Shown: positions 46,379 to 59,100 of the stretch, one piece after another
Numbering within the stretch: the stretch's first letter is position 1
Layout: every line of letters starts with the position of its first letter
Assembly (NCBI GenBank): GCA_039566865.1
Contig: CM076949.1
Span: 3,556,001 to 3,620,000, forward strand
Direction: 5' to 3'
DNA from: Aurelia coerulea
Lineage: Eukaryota > Cnidaria > Scyphozoa > Semaeostomeae > Ulmaridae
DNA length: 64,000 nucleotides
Translations under genes and position numbers: made by a program
Notes under the pieces: generated by a model
Seen by the model: only the letters and a program-made list of their open reading frames with translations
Databases searched by the model: none
What the model was told of the DNA's origin: nothing

Positions 46379-46527
46379 CTGATACATAATAAAAATGCAC
46401 GGTCCCTTGATGGAAACTGTTGTGTAATTGATATTTTAATATTATATTTATACCCAGGGGACTTTCCAATTAGCGTAAACAACCTATAGTATAAAACCGT
46501 ATGAGCTGGTTTTTGTAAACATGTTTT
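46379..46527 (+). repeat. Direct repeat, left copy
   Basis: Starts CTGATACATAA and ends near GTAAACATGTT; about 95 percent identical by eye to 47751-47893. The two copies bracket the TTAA foldback at 46546-47709. Confidence 0.85.
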
Positions 46528-46545
46528 GAATACTCGTTGGCTTAA

Positions 46546-47709
46546 GGTAACTCTGCTTTCCGCTCTAGTGCACAGCGAGATGCCGTTTCGCTAAACCACT
46601 CTCCTCAGAAAACAGTTAATTTCTCCAATATTATTCGGTCTATCGCAAAGCGGTAAAAAGGATGTTGTTCTGTATAATCTGGGCAATCGAAACATGTATA
46701 AATCGCAATGTTTCCGTCAACCCTAGCTTCGCAAATCCTTGCTCAAATCTTTTTACTGATTTCAGAAAAGTGGATTTACCTCCAAAACTACTCGAAAAAG
46801 TTTCGATTTTTTTTCGCTCCATCTTTAGCTAAGTAGTTGATCTACAACTTTACCAAGTCTGATTGAAAAAGCTAGGCTAGATTTCCTGCAATCGAATTTT
46901 ACATTTCTGTTTACTTTTCGACATCGAAGGGGAAAAGCGTTGGTCAACAGTTTAGCCCATGCAGAACGATTTGAACGCCCGTAGAATGGTTTTGCAAAAA
47001 AATTAGTTCTTGATCTTAGATCTATACTCATTGTAGACTCTAAAAGAAATTGATAATTTGTGAATGCTTGCGAAAGTCTCGAAAGACACCCAAAGCATGG
47101 TTTCGCGAAGTTGCTGGTAAAAATCGGTAATTTTTAATCAATAGATATAGATGCAAATGATACTTTTACAAGCGCATTAAGGATGTCTTTTGAGACCTGC
47201 GTATGGTATTCCCAAAAGATGACGTTCATTTGTTTGCCAATGTAAAAATTTCTGAAGTTATTTCAATCCTGAGCTTTTGCAAGCGTGCTTCATAGCATGG
47301 TAATCTGTTGACCAAGGTTTCTCCATTTCGCTGTCGAAAAGTAAACAGAAATATGAAATTCGATTGCAGGAAATCTAGCCTAGCTTTTTCAATCAGACTT
47401 GGCAAAGTTGTAGATCAACAACCTGGCTAAAGATGGAACGAAAAAAAATCGAACATTTTTCGAGTAGTTTTGGAGATAAATCCACTTTTCTGAAATTAGC
47501 AAAAAGATTTGAACTAGGATTTGCGAAACCAGGGCTGACGGAAACATTGCGATTTATACATCTTTCGATTGCCCAGATTATACAGAACAACATCCTTTTT
47601 ACCGCTTTTCGATAGGCCGAAAAATATTGGAGAAATTAACTGTTTTCTGAGGAGAGTGGTTTTGCAAAACGGCATCTCGCTGTGCACTAGAGCGGAAAGC
47701 AGAGTTACC
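46546..47709. mobile_element. 1164-bp foldback flanked by TTAA
   Basis: Two arms of about 405 bp (46546-46950 and 47304-47709) are inverted copies with scattered differences around a 350-bp unrelated spacer. The termini are GGTAACTCTGCTTTCCGC and inverse. TTAA lies exactly outside both ends (46542-46545, 47710-47713), as for piggyBac or Kolobok-type targets. No transposase frame seen. Confidence 0.85.
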
Positions 47710-47750
47710 TTAATAGCACAGGCCTATTTTCTGTGTCGACATCTGATCAT

Positions 47751-47893
47751 CTGATACATAAAAATGTACGGTCCCTTGATGGAAACTGTTGTGTAATTGA
47801 TATTTTAATATTATATTTATACCCAGGGGACTTTCCAATTAGCGTAAACAACCTACAGTATAAAACCGTATGAGCTGGTTTTTGTAAACATGT
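47751..47893 (+). repeat. Direct repeat, right copy
   Basis: Counterpart of 46379-46527. It is bordered on both sides by CTATTTTCTGTGT(C/T)GAC words, and the right side continues into a short CTGTGTCGTCTTT tandem repeat to about 47960. Confidence 0.85.
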
Positions 47894-48283
47894 TCTATTT
47901 TCTGTGTTGACTCTCTATGTCGACTCTCTGTGTCGTCTTTCTGTGTCGTCTTTCTGTGTCGACAGAAACAAACAGGTTTTTCCTTTGAGGAGAATCATTT
48001 GCAGAAATAAACAAACAAGTAACCGAAGAAGATCGTCATTTTGAAAAATATCCTACTTTCTATTCAGTACAGAATCAAACAAACGTTGTTAAAAGGCTTT
48101 TTGGCGAACGAACAAGTGTATATGTGCATGGTGGGGGAAGGTGAGGCCTATGTTGGATAGGATCGTGTACCAAATGCACAGAAAAACTGGCAAGTGAATG
48201 TATAAACACAAACAGGGACAACTTCTCATGGTCCTGGCTTTTTGAAAGAATTGGCGGTGCTAGAATTGTCCAATTTGCGTACA

Positions 48284-48464
48284 TTGGTTACCAGAGCTAA
48301 AGTCTCTCTTGTCTCTTAAAGTCTGTCTCAATTTAGATGTCACGTGAAAATGTTCGCGAATAAAAACAATTCAAGTGTTCTGCATGGCTAACACTGCGTT
48401 ATCGCAAATTTCAAATGACATCTAATTTGAGACAAGGCTTTAATTCCTTTGGCCCTGGTACCCA
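48284..48464. mobile_element. Inverted-repeat element, GGTTACCAGAGC end
   Basis: Arms GGTTACCAGAGCTAAAG and the inverse of GGGTACCAGGGCCAAAG; inner arms TTTAGATGTCA/TGACATCTAA. The ends resemble those of 50050-50199. Target duplication not resolved. Confidence 0.6.
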
Positions 48465-49186
48465 CATCTCAATATTGCTTTTTACTAAATTTTCAGGGCA
48501 AAATTTCTTACATCAATTATGATAAGTTCTTCGAAAAGGGGCCTAACAACTTCTTAGCACCATACTCACACTCTAGCAACATTTCTGTGACAGCATCACA
48601 GCAAACAATCTTCTTACACCTTTACAGGGTGATCGAAATTTTGTGGTTCTTTGAAGTAAAATTTGATGAAAAACTTGTTTGAAAAGGTACCATAAATTTC
48701 ATCCTCTTAAAACTGCGGTGTTTCCGGCTATGTTTACTAAGGGACAAAAGTGTCCAAGTCAAGTGTATGTATCATGATAATGGGTACCCAAATCACTATC
48801 CTGCGCCTAAGTGATCACCGATCGTTCCTCAAAATGTCTTAAATTCCACTAAAAATTAGGTACAAAGCTGGAAATCTACAAACATACCAAATGTGAAACA
48901 AAAAGAGCATTGAAATACCCAACTGAAACGTTAAGAGATTAGCAACTATTTTCTAAAGAATTTCTCTCTCTCTATCTACAAGAAATTAAGTAAAAATGCC
49001 TCCATAAATAAGTTTCCTCTGGTTGACAAACGATCCATTTTCCAGAAACTATATAAATCCAATCAAAGATAATTTGTTACATGAACTGAACGATACCGGT
49101 TTTAATCTTCAAATAATAAATACTATATTTTACATCTAACATCTACTTACATGATATCTAAAGTTCTACTTCTAATTTACTACAAT

Positions 49187-49694
49187 AAGGGCAGTGCAAA
49201 GTTTATTTTATAACATGGCCGGTGCAAAACGTAACGGGGTAATTACTTTTTTTAAGCTTGTACGGAACTGGGTCAACACTTTTTATTTACAAAGCACTAT
49301 GAACGGGGCAATAACTTTTTATAAGTTCGAGATGAGCATGAAGTTTGAAATATAAAATGGCTCATTTTCAGGACAAAATTATGAATCCTGCAAATGCTTG
49401 GAAGGATTTGCATGAAAGTGACCCAAAATGTGCTTGTCAATCGTTTGCAAGGACGAATCATCAGTCATTCTCTTCATCTTCAAAGTCGACTTTATCGTTG
49501 AGAAAGACTCGTGAGGGCAAGAAATGATTTTGTTATGGTCTTTGGATAATTCATTATTGGTACTTTACAACATCTGTTGTTCATGACGGGGCAGTTGGTT
49601 TTTTTGCAATAATTTCAGACAGGGCGAGCAGATTTTTTGCAAGAGTTTTTGTCCTCCACCGGCCATGTAATATAACAAATTTTGCACTGTCCCT
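49187..49694. mobile_element. Inverted-repeat element, GCAGTGCAAA end
   Basis: Arms share GCAGTGCAAA-TTT and TATAACATGGCCGGTG / CACCGGCCATGTAATATA. About 508 bp. It encloses a 60-codon frame (49345-49527) that I do not recognise. Exact termini uncertain. Confidence 0.65.
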
Positions 49695-50049
49695 AAGCAT
49701 GGGTAGTTGGACGGTGCAGTTGTGCTTAATTCCCACGGGTTTATTCCTTTGCGGCGGAAACATTATTTACTACTATGGAGGAGCTAGCATTCGTTACATC
49801 CTCCGCAGAACTATATAAATTACTCCTCCGCAGGTGCATAATAGTTGCAGCGCTCCTCTATAGAAGCACACCAGCAGTGTTTAGCTACCCATGCTACAAG
49901 CCCTAGAATTCCGCCGTTTGAGGACAAATGTCGATGTTATCGCTTGCAGTTTATCAAAGCAAGTAGCTACTTTCAACTGAAGTCATTTGATGAACGATAC
50001 TGTAAGGTTTACCACAGGGGAAAAGGGACTCAGTAAATCAGTCTGGTCT

Positions 50050-50199
50050 TACCCTGGGTACCAGAGCCAAAAATAATCAAATGAAAAAAAATAAATAAAA
50101 TAAAGAAGGAAAGAAAGTTGAAACCTCCTTTCTTCCTTCTCTCTTCCTTTTCCAAATTTTTAATTTCTTTCTGATTTTGAGGCTCTGGTACCCAGGGTA
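50050..50199. mobile_element. 150-bp MITE with 9-bp target duplication
   Basis: Termini TACCCTGGGTACCAGAGCC and its perfect inverse. The 9-bp duplication GTCTGGTCT is at 50041-50049 and 50200-50208. The interior is purine-rich then pyrimidine-rich, so it also folds. Confidence 0.88.
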
Positions 50200-50208
50200 G
50201 TCTGGTCT

Positions 50209-51996
50209 ATACGTGGCTATTACCAAGAAATTTTGCGTCAGATAGATTCAGATAAGTAACCACAAGTGAATGGAATTTCCGTCAATGACTGTTTCCATTG
50301 CTTTGGTTTCTGTTGTGGAGACAAATATGGATGCATCACGACTGTTCTCTTTTTTGCCTTCCTATCCAAATAACGAGGAAACCGAACAAAGTTGACGGGG
50401 GTTATACTTTCTGAATTATTTCAATATGTGCGGCAAAATGTCATTGGATGTTTTAGGCCGTTTTCTGCATGTAATAGAGATCTTCAATTTGACCACTGAT
50501 AAACTTAAGAGGGCTTCGTTAAAATTGTCTTCAAAGGAAGAAATTATTTTGGCAAATCAATGCTGAATGCTGCACCGATACAGTGCAAATGTAAGGGCCG
50601 TAGACTTATTGGACTTTCCAACTAAGATCTGTGTTTTGCCTAAGGGGTGGGGGAAGAAGGAGGTATCGAGTTAGCAGCCAAATTCCCGTAAAAACATATG
50701 AAAATCAAATGTCGAAGGCCTCCTAGTATTAATCTCAGTTTTTTGCTACTTGGAAATGTTGCAAGCATAAGCATGTACAATCAACAGAATTCTAAGGCGG
50801 TTACGAAACAATTTCGATCTACCACAAAGAGAGAGAAATAACCTCAGAGCCTTTCATCACGGAATAAATCAATTATTTTACTGGTCAGCAAGCTAATGTA
50901 CCAGATCTGTATCATAAGCCATACACATTATAGAGTCACAATGTAAATCCGATTTTTTTTGTTTGCTCTATTCCTGAAGTAGGGGAGACCGGGGTCAATA
51001 ATGACTTGAGTTCGAAAATGTACAATGGGTAAGGGTTCACGTTTGCCTCAAACGTACAGTGTGCCAAGCTTGCCGGAGACACGAAGACAGCCCACACGCG
51101 AAGAGAACTGGGAAAGTTTATTGTTGGCACAATAAGGCTGTAGCAATATGTACCAAACCAAGTCAAGGAGATGCGAAGCTACGTTTCATGTAAGGGGTTA
51201 CTTTTTGAGGGCATAAGAAAATTCTTAGATTTGCAAAGGTTCTGGATTTTTCTACGAAAACAGTGATCTATTCAGAAGGGAAAGTTGACTTTCAAGCTTA
51301 GGGAGACTTTGATCAATTATTGGACAAAGGGAATAGGCATTTGGGAATGCAATGACTATCAACAAGATAAGGTGATTCAATGCCATCGCTGCCTCATCTT
51401 CACAACGAGGCAGTTACAGTTAAGGCTAGACTTGTTACAATCGTAACTGAATTAAATTGCTGGACTCCCAAGCAGATGCAGTTACATAGCAATAACTGTG
51501 AAACTATGTAACAAATCTAAATGGTGACTGCCACGCTGGAGATTTCAGTACTCCGCATGAGTGGTTCTCTGGACTTGAAATATCCTGGAATCCTATCCAT
51601 GAAGTTTATGTCTGGAACATTGTCTAGTTGGGTCTAGTTGCGGGATATTAATTCAAATCCTCGTGGTATTTGAGCTTTACCAATAAATATCTTTCCAATA
51701 ATGGTATGATAACTAAAGAAGATTTCTTATTGGCCAGTAAATTTAGATGAATACAAGAGGTTACATATTTAGACAGGGGATTAATAAGATCAGGCGGCTC
51801 TCCTGATAGTAGGGGTCAATACCGCATTTTGACTGCCTTGACAAACTTCTTTTACTGTAACTCTTTACCAATGCGTAAATCATAATGCTGCCTTTATGAC
51901 AGCATCCTAACCCGATTTGTCCATATAATCCCTTCAATTCTGCTGTTTTTGGTTAAGGATTTGTTGGAGCATTGATTCTCATCAGGGATTTGCATG
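50209..51996. other. No recognised gene
   Basis: Only short frames without recognisable domains. The 76-codon minus-strand frame at 50936-51166 has no family resemblance I can name. Confidence 0.4.
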
Positions 51997-52340
51997 TGAC
52001 TCATTTCAGAGTGCAGGTTTGAAATGTCAAAATTGTCGGTAAACTGTCGGGAAAGTTTGCTGTTGCTTGATTTATGCGTTCAGCGACAAAAAATTTCACT
52101 TGACTCGAATGGGCCTAAATCGCTACGGCACATCTTTCAGTCTGTGCAATGCTAAGTCAGAAGGCTAGAAATTCATCGAGAAATTTGCAGAAGACTCGTC
52201 TCAGAGTGTAGGCTTTCTGAGATGTCGGAACAGTCGGGAAAGCTTGCTTTTGCTTGATTTATGCGTTCAGCGACGAAAAATGTCACCCGAATGGGCCTAA
52301 ATTGCTTTGGTACATCTTTCAGTCTATGCAAAGCCAAGTG
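51997..52340 (+). repeat. Two-copy tandem duplication, about 150-160 bp units
   Basis: 51997-52157 and 52194-52340 share GACTCxTxTCAGAGTG, GTCGGGAAAG, TTGCTTGATTTATGCGTTCA and GAATGGGCCTAAAT-GCT, with small gaps. A 22-bp unit (ACTGATCAGACGTATTC core) is also doubled near 52485-52525. Confidence 0.7.
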
Positions 52341-52703
52341 TTACAGTAGTTCAAACGCTTTGCGTGCCCATTACCACGTGCTGATTGCTATGGCAAAGGC
52401 CTGGTGCTAGGAGTCAAGCCAAGCTCTAGTTACTCTGTAAATTAATCCATGAGATATGTCGAGATATCAGACCAATGTATAACACTGATCAGACGTATTC
52501 TTTACACTGATCAGACGTATTCATAAAATTCAAGGAACAAACATGGCTGGTTCATAGCTGAAGGACAACGACAATGAAACAGAGGCTTCAATCAAAGTGA
52601 GACTGTTGGAATGTCTCTCTGTTATCTCTAAAAACTATCCAGCAAGGGATGGCATTGCACGGGTCTTGTCACAGAGATTCATTGCATTTGAAGCTCAATG
52701 TTC

Positions 52704-52970
52704 AAAGAGCCGTTATCATACAGGGTCCTTTGCGGCCACGCTGACAATTCGGACTGTCTGAAATCAATTTTCGCCTAGCGGAAACCATGGATCCTCACTG
52801 CCATAGTTGAACTCATGGAAAAGTGTTACTTCAGTTGAACAGTTCTCAACTACTGCACTGTGGATCTGATGTTCCGTTTAGGCCAAATTTGTTTGCAGAC
52901 AGTCTGAAACTGTAGAATGCCCGCTAAGGACTCTGGGTGACAATGGCTTTTAAAAACAGAATAATCAAAC
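52704..52970. mobile_element. Inverted-repeat element, CAGGGTCCTTTGCGG arms
   Basis: Arms of about 36 bp run from AAAGAGCCGTTATCATACAG through GGGTCCTTTGCGG, inverted at the right. About 265 bp. A second member at 53557-54233 has been split by another element. Confidence 0.75.
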
Positions 52971-53556
52971 TGTCGATTTCATCATAAAATGTGATTTTTC
53001 TTTTGTAGTAGTTTTCTGTATTTCTACCTAGCATTCGAAGGTAGATTTTAGAAGGTAGTTTTTACGTTTGCCTAGCCCTAATGACGTACTACACGCAAAA
53101 CAAACATTTTAATGTAGTTTTTAGAACACTGTGTAGCTTCCTCTCGATGTGACTACACTTCGTGATTCCTTTAGCCTAGAATTACAGAGCCCTCTACAGC
53201 TCTCCTCACTCCGTGTAGCAGGTTTGACAAAGCAGGGACTTAAACCACAAGCCTTCAGATTTTCCTGTCACAAACCTATGGTGTATTTCCGTAATGAAAG
53301 GCTCCGGGTAGATTGGAGTTCAACAATTGATACTTGATAGGAACAGTCAAGAAGGGAACGAGGTGTACCGATGGGGGCGAAATGATGGTTGGCTAGGGAG
53401 GGATCGTTCATTGCTTTACATCATATTGGCACTGAAAAGAAATAATCAGCTCTGTGATCTTCCTGGCTTCCCGACATTTACTAGAAGACTCACTTTCAAG
53501 GATCCTTTGATCAAGCTTGAAAATTGATTACTCAACTTTTTCACTTCTTTGCCAAA

Positions 53557-54233
53557 TTAAAGAGACTTTGTCAACCAGGGCCTTTTGCAGCCTTGCTACG
53601 AATTTAACCTGCCTGAAATCAAATTTTGCCTAAGTAGAAAACATAGATCCAAATTCCAGTACAGTAAAAACCCACAGATAAGAACCTAAGATTTTGAACT
53701 CAGCCTGTTTCGGTTCTTATGCAATGAGGCACATCCAGTAATCAGGGTGTAGGTTCTTAGCACAGGGAAATATGCAAATCTAAACCTTAGCCAAATTTAT
53801 TTACATTCTTGGCCCTATCCACTTCCATCCAAGCTTAGCCAGTTTACCTCTGCGGGCCCTGCCTATCACAGTTTTGTAAGTAATGTTTTGGAGTCTATGA
53901 AGGAGGTTGATTGGAAAAAAGTTGTATTTATTTCCCAATGAATGAATGAAACGCATTTTTAAGAACCTAGTTAAGATATCAGCCTGAAATGGTTCTTATT
54001 TATTGGGTGCAAAATATATTATTTCAGGCTGTAGGTTCTTAATAGATGAAGGTTCTTATGTGCGGATTTTTACTGTAGTTGAACTGTTAGAAAAGTCGAT
54101 TAAAGAAAACTTTTCTGTCAATTCAACTGCTGCAGTTTGGTTCGATATTTCCCGCTTAGGCCAAATTTGATTTTCAGATAGCATAAAATTGCAGCGTGCC
54201 CGCGAAGGACCCTGGGTGAGAATGACTCTTTAA
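53557..54233. mobile_element. CAGGGTCC family member containing a nested MITE
   Basis: Left arm TTAAAGAGACTTTGTCAACC then AGGGCC; right arm the inverse of TTAAAGAGTCATTCTCACCC then AGGGTCC. Removing the nested 414-bp TA element and one TA leaves about 261 bp, the same size as 52704-52970. Confidence 0.8.
53662..54075. mobile_element. TA-target MITE nested in another element
   Basis: Termini CAGTAAAAACCCACAGATAA and the inverse of CAGTAAAAATCCGCACATAA, flanked by TA. Internal AGAACCTA / TAGGTTCTTA words. Same family as 31620-32015. Confidence 0.85.
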
Positions 54234-54515
54234 GGATGAATAACGAACGATCTCTAATGCTCTACCAATTGTTATGCCCTTTATGCTTTCGTCGATATTA
54301 AAAGTTCGAATCAAATCTGAGATACGAATAGTACGATAAGAGTAAGAATTTCTCTATGAAACTAAACGAAAAGCTATCAGCAATATTTCTTGGGCGGGAA
54401 AACAGTGACTTGCTGCGTCTGTGAATGCAGCCGAATTTTGCTATTCGTCGATCCAACAAATCGAAGTCATTTGATTGGTTGAAACTTAACCTGGTTAAGA
54501 TAAAGCTGGTTTAAC

Positions 54516-54721
54516 CACAGGGAGCCCAGGAATAACTAGTAAATTCTTTCTTTAAATAGATCTGAAAAAGCGCTGCGTAGGAAACTGCGAATGAAATGCG
54601 AAGGCTTTTCAAAGTTCCTTCGCAGCTCAAAGCCTTCGCATTTCATTCGCAGTTTCCTACGCAGCGCTTTTTCAGATCTATTTTAAGAAAGAATTTACTA
54701 ATTATTCCTGGACTCCCTGTA
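54516..54721. mobile_element. 206-bp near-perfect hairpin, 7-bp target duplication
   Basis: Ends CACAGGGAGCCCAGGAATAA and the inverse of TACAGGGAGTCCAGGAATAA. The body pairs nearly perfectly. GTTTAAC is duplicated at 54509-54515 and 54722-54728. A related sequence at 19920-19945 keeps an uninterrupted GGTTTAACTGAGTCA. Confidence 0.88.
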
Positions 54722-54729
54722 GTTTAACT

Positions 54730-55934
54730 GTGTCAATGTGAATGTGATCTCGGCTCTGGTAACTCTGCAGTTATTGGCCACCATGCAGAAATTGCACGAA
54801 GCGTCTACAAAATCTATAAATCAGTAATTAAACTTTCTCTCAATAGAACGTTTTCAGACCAACCAAATATAGCATTCACTTATTATTCGCATAAATTGCC
54901 CCTTTTTAATCTGGAATTGTCTCGTACTTGGAAGTTGCTGGCGTCGACAAAAGATTTCTATCTCTGTAAATTCCCTTTCGCAACTCTGCTTGATTTTCAC
55001 TCATTTTCAGTACTTCGCGCAATTTACTTGGCGATTTGATTTGATTTGATTTGATTTGATTGATTTGATGTTGATTTCTTATTACCACCGATCACCACCA
55101 ACATAACATAAAATGCTTTTTAAGTTTGAAGTGCTATATCTAAAAGTCTAAAAGATAGGCAATTTCCAAAGACGAAAGTTACAGAAATTATCAAGTCCTT
55201 TCAAGACTTCAGAATTCTTCATGAAATGATATTTTGCAGAATATAATGTTTCAAGGGATTTTCTCATTGATGAATTCTTGTTTGATTTAGGTGATCTAGA
55301 AACTAAATAGACGTCAAACTTTTTAGATGCGGACCACGAAAACGTGTTCTTATCGCAATTAACACCTGGTTCCTCTCTAGACTTAATGCTAACCGCGTGC
55401 AAATCGCTGAACACCGCTTTATCCGTATACGTTATCTACTAGTTATAGCGGCTGAAAACAGTCCGCGCGCTAGATTTACATTGGAAACATGCAAAGCATC
55501 CGAAATTAACCGCTCGTGGACCTCGTTATCAATGCAACGTTTTTCCGCAGCGCAGCGCAATCACAAGCAGGCGCTAGGCCGCAGGTGGCGCGCATTTTAT
55601 TCATGTTAATGGGAATGAACGCATGCCTGCACTTTGAAGAAAAACTTTGCTTGATCCATGAAGATAACACAATTGTATTGTGCAACAGTAACATTTGCAT
55701 AGGTATTTGTTAATATCCCGCTGTGCTATAGATATGTAGCCTTTTAAAGAAAGACCCATGTGGCTTACCCTTTGAAACCACTGGTCTAGACAGTGGTCTG
55801 ATGTATTGTAACAGTATGTCTGATTGTTTGCACCCTTTGTCTACTTGGCATGGTAATTTTCTCGATAGTTTTGTTTAGGCATACAGTGAAAACCTGACCT
55901 GGGACCCTGGGACCACAAGGCCGTTCCAGAAGGC
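54730..55934. other. No recognised gene
   Basis: It includes a GATTT pentanucleotide repeat at 55031-55066. Frames at 55148-55414 (-) and 55397-55713 (+) have no recognisable domain. Confidence 0.4.
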
Positions 55935-56190
55935 AATGCATTAGCGTACGGAAATAAAATCCAGGGGGGGGGCTGCCCGATAAAGAGTCCACCTATTCAC
56001 CAAAATTTTGCACAACGAAGGGTGGATTTATGTCCGAGAGGCTGATTTTTTAATTTTTCCAACGTTGGCCTAAATTAGCTGTAATTTTAGCTATTGTTTT
56101 GTTTAGCCTTCTTTATGAAGTAAATTAATAAATGATGATGATGATGAGGGGGACCTGCCGCCCCCAGTTCCCCTGGCTCGTACGCATATG
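55935..56190. mobile_element. Probable MITE related to 41249-41425
   Basis: The left end (TAGCGTACGG, then an AGGGGGGGGGCTGCCCGAT word) is the inverse of the right end of the 41 kb element, and the right end carries CTCGTACGCATATG. A GAT repeat lies inside. The target duplication is ambiguous (GGCAAT on both sides). Confidence 0.55.
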
Positions 56191-59100
56191 GCAATAGGCA
56201 ATGGAAAAGAGATTTGGCCATAATAACAGAAGACGCAAACACCAAGGCACAGTACACAATACTGTTTCTATGGCTTCCAGAAATACTTCGGCAAAAAAAC
56301 TTTCGAACGGGTTTCATGAATTTCGAAAGACCAAGTTTCACACAATGGCTGAGAGCTTGTTTATTAGTGACAATACCAACTTTGAAGAAAACCAACAAAG
56401 TGTCACAAACAGAGTCAGAACTTAAAATGCGTTATCTCAACTCTAACGTGTTTTGATTTTAATGTAAACCAGGTTTACGGATCCTATATCCTAAATTAGG
56501 AACTTTATATCATAGGCCCGTCATGGTCCGGTTTTTACTGTATAGCTTTTTTGAGACAAACTGGCATGTAATACGTATCTGTCATTGACGGTGGAGAATG
56601 TTACCTGGCTTCTCACAGTATTATCTGGGCTGATTAGCGGTTTGCGAATAATCGTATCGATTCTCTCAATTCTTATTTCATATGCTACAGTAAAAATATA
56701 CGATAAATTTAGGCTATGTTGGTTTGACCTTAATACTTCGGGCCAGGCTCCAGGAACGGCGATAAATTGGGCTATCAACTCATCAAGCAATTTAACTAGA
56801 TAGACTTATTACGTTGAGTCTACCAACTCGCTCATACCAGTTAAGATGGTGGGTGATAGTAAATTGGGTAAGAAAAGGAGAAGTGGTCAAGGTGGTAGCA
56901 GCAAACCTAGAACTCAGGAATCCGACAAGTATCCTGTCCTCGGCTCTTGCTGTTTACAAGGGAATGGCGGGGGAAGGTATCATCGAACTCGAAATGAGAG
57001 ATCTTCATCAAGAAAGAAAATTTCAATCATACCAATACTTCGCGCCAAAACAGGATAACCATCCATCCAAGTAGGAACCTTTTCAATGTGTAATGCTTCC
57101 TGACAAACTTTCTAGGTCATGATAGGCGAAAGAGATCAGATATAAGGTCAAGGATTAAAAACAAATTATCCTCGTAGTAATAAGAAAACAAGGTATCAGG
57201 GTTGTAGGATGACTGGGCCCTACGTAATTTCCTGAGGAAGGAAGGTCACTCTTTGAATTCTCACATTTCAACGAAGTATTTCGATAGGAGATGAAAGATA
57301 CAAAGTCTTAGAAAAGGGAAGCCAACACCGTGGAAAGGTGAGTTCTTGGAACAACACGGGGGGGGGGGGGGTAACTATTCTAAGGCAAAGAGAAGTTGAT
57401 ACTGCAGGGAGAAAAGGTATGAGGAGGAATGGACATGGGATGTAGGAAAATGTTGGCTAGGATGCGTGGGCCTAAATCGAATGGAGCTTATCGTTCAATC
57501 TGCGTAGGTGGAGTTGCAGTCCGGCCTGGAATGTGTAGGCCCAAATTGGGCGGAGCTTGCAGTCCGGCCTAAATGACAGCATTGGCAGAAATGTTTGTAA
57601 TGAGTTTAATGAACAGCCACACATCTGCTACGATACGAGTAGAAGCAAGCTAGACAGTGTCTGGAATACATGCATTAGCATTATTGAAAAGAACTGCCTT
57701 TTTTGTTTGCGGTCTTTGTAAATAGACTCTCCGCGATCTATGCAACAATAGGATCAATTTAACTGTTACAGGTAACTTTTCGAGATTGTGCTGGTAAAGA
57801 ACACGGGGGGTTGCAAAATACGATTCGGATTCATGGAAGGCATTCACGTTGCGGTCATGAAGTTTGAATACATTGACGCTTGATACAGTATTGACGATAA
57901 GGCTTTTGGTTTTTGGCAACTGTGTCATTGAAAAAGTAGCAAAAGGAGCCCTTGCAAGCGCATTTGGGGTGGCCTAAATTTGAATTCTGCCTGAAGCAGT
58001 ATTAGATGAAGTGTCTCAAATAAGACATGCGTTTGTACAGATAAAGCTCGCGTGCTGTAAAATGCGAGTTTCTTTGCCTTTTATCTTGAAGAGTGGAATC
58101 AGCTCAAATCAAGGTATAAAGCACTGCATAAACACAATAGAATGCCCTCAATCGCTAGGTAGTTGTTGTTGACCGAAAGTGCGACCAAGGCCCACAAAAC
58201 TTTTCCGTAAATTCTCCCAAAGCATGATTAACAGAAGTTGCAAATTCAGAGCTCTTGAATTAGGCCTACGAGAAATTTGGTTGTTTGGATTGAATACATG
58301 TGTCCGCTAATGGAAATGTCCACTATTAGTAGCTGTCCGTAATAAAGGTGTCCATCAATTTGCGGTGTTTGTTATTGTATGTGTCCGTTAATAGAGGTTT
58401 CACCCGCAATCCTCTGCAGCGCTTCAATTTTGCAGCAGATCTGTGGAGGAGGAGGGTTGGAAAGTCACTGCCCTTTTCCCAATGGTCCAGAAGTATCCCA
58501 GTTGTACTGCTGATATGTTTCGTTGTATAAAAGTGTGCAACTTCCTAAAGTTAAGAACCTATGTGTATGACTTGGTCATGAAAGCTACAACAATCAACGT
58601 GAATATAAATTAATACCTTAGTCTCTATATTACAGTTTTCAACTAAAGATTACGTTAACATAACACTTTTAAACCAACTGAAAGAATTCCCGGCTCAAGT
58701 CTTCCGACCATTTTTTGTATTTCTTTGCTACACGCTTGCAGAAAACAAGCGTTTCTGTGGAGACAACTATGCTTCCCAAAGCTTTACTTATGTGAGGTAT
58801 TTCATTGGTTTTACACAACTGGACCGGCTCTGATTAGTTCGGACCGATTGGTGCCTGCTTGGCCCTGTTGGCATAGCATACCCACCGGTTTATATGAGTT
58901 GAAAACAATGTTATTTTGATTTCAAATCTGCCACTTGCCGATTGTTGAAATTCAAGACTTCAAACTCTCACTGACGATAAAATGCCGTAGGTAAAATTGC
59001 ATTGATTTTATGAGATAAAATTAACTTCCCTTCCAATGAACTGCCAAGGCAATATTATTGACTTGGTAAAATAAAGATGGAGCACATTGCAGTCCAAAAG

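Noticed and set aside
56585..57074. Overlapping hydrophobic plus-strand frames as a membrane-protein gene
   Set aside because: Short overlapping frames in two registers, with no splice signals or family motif.
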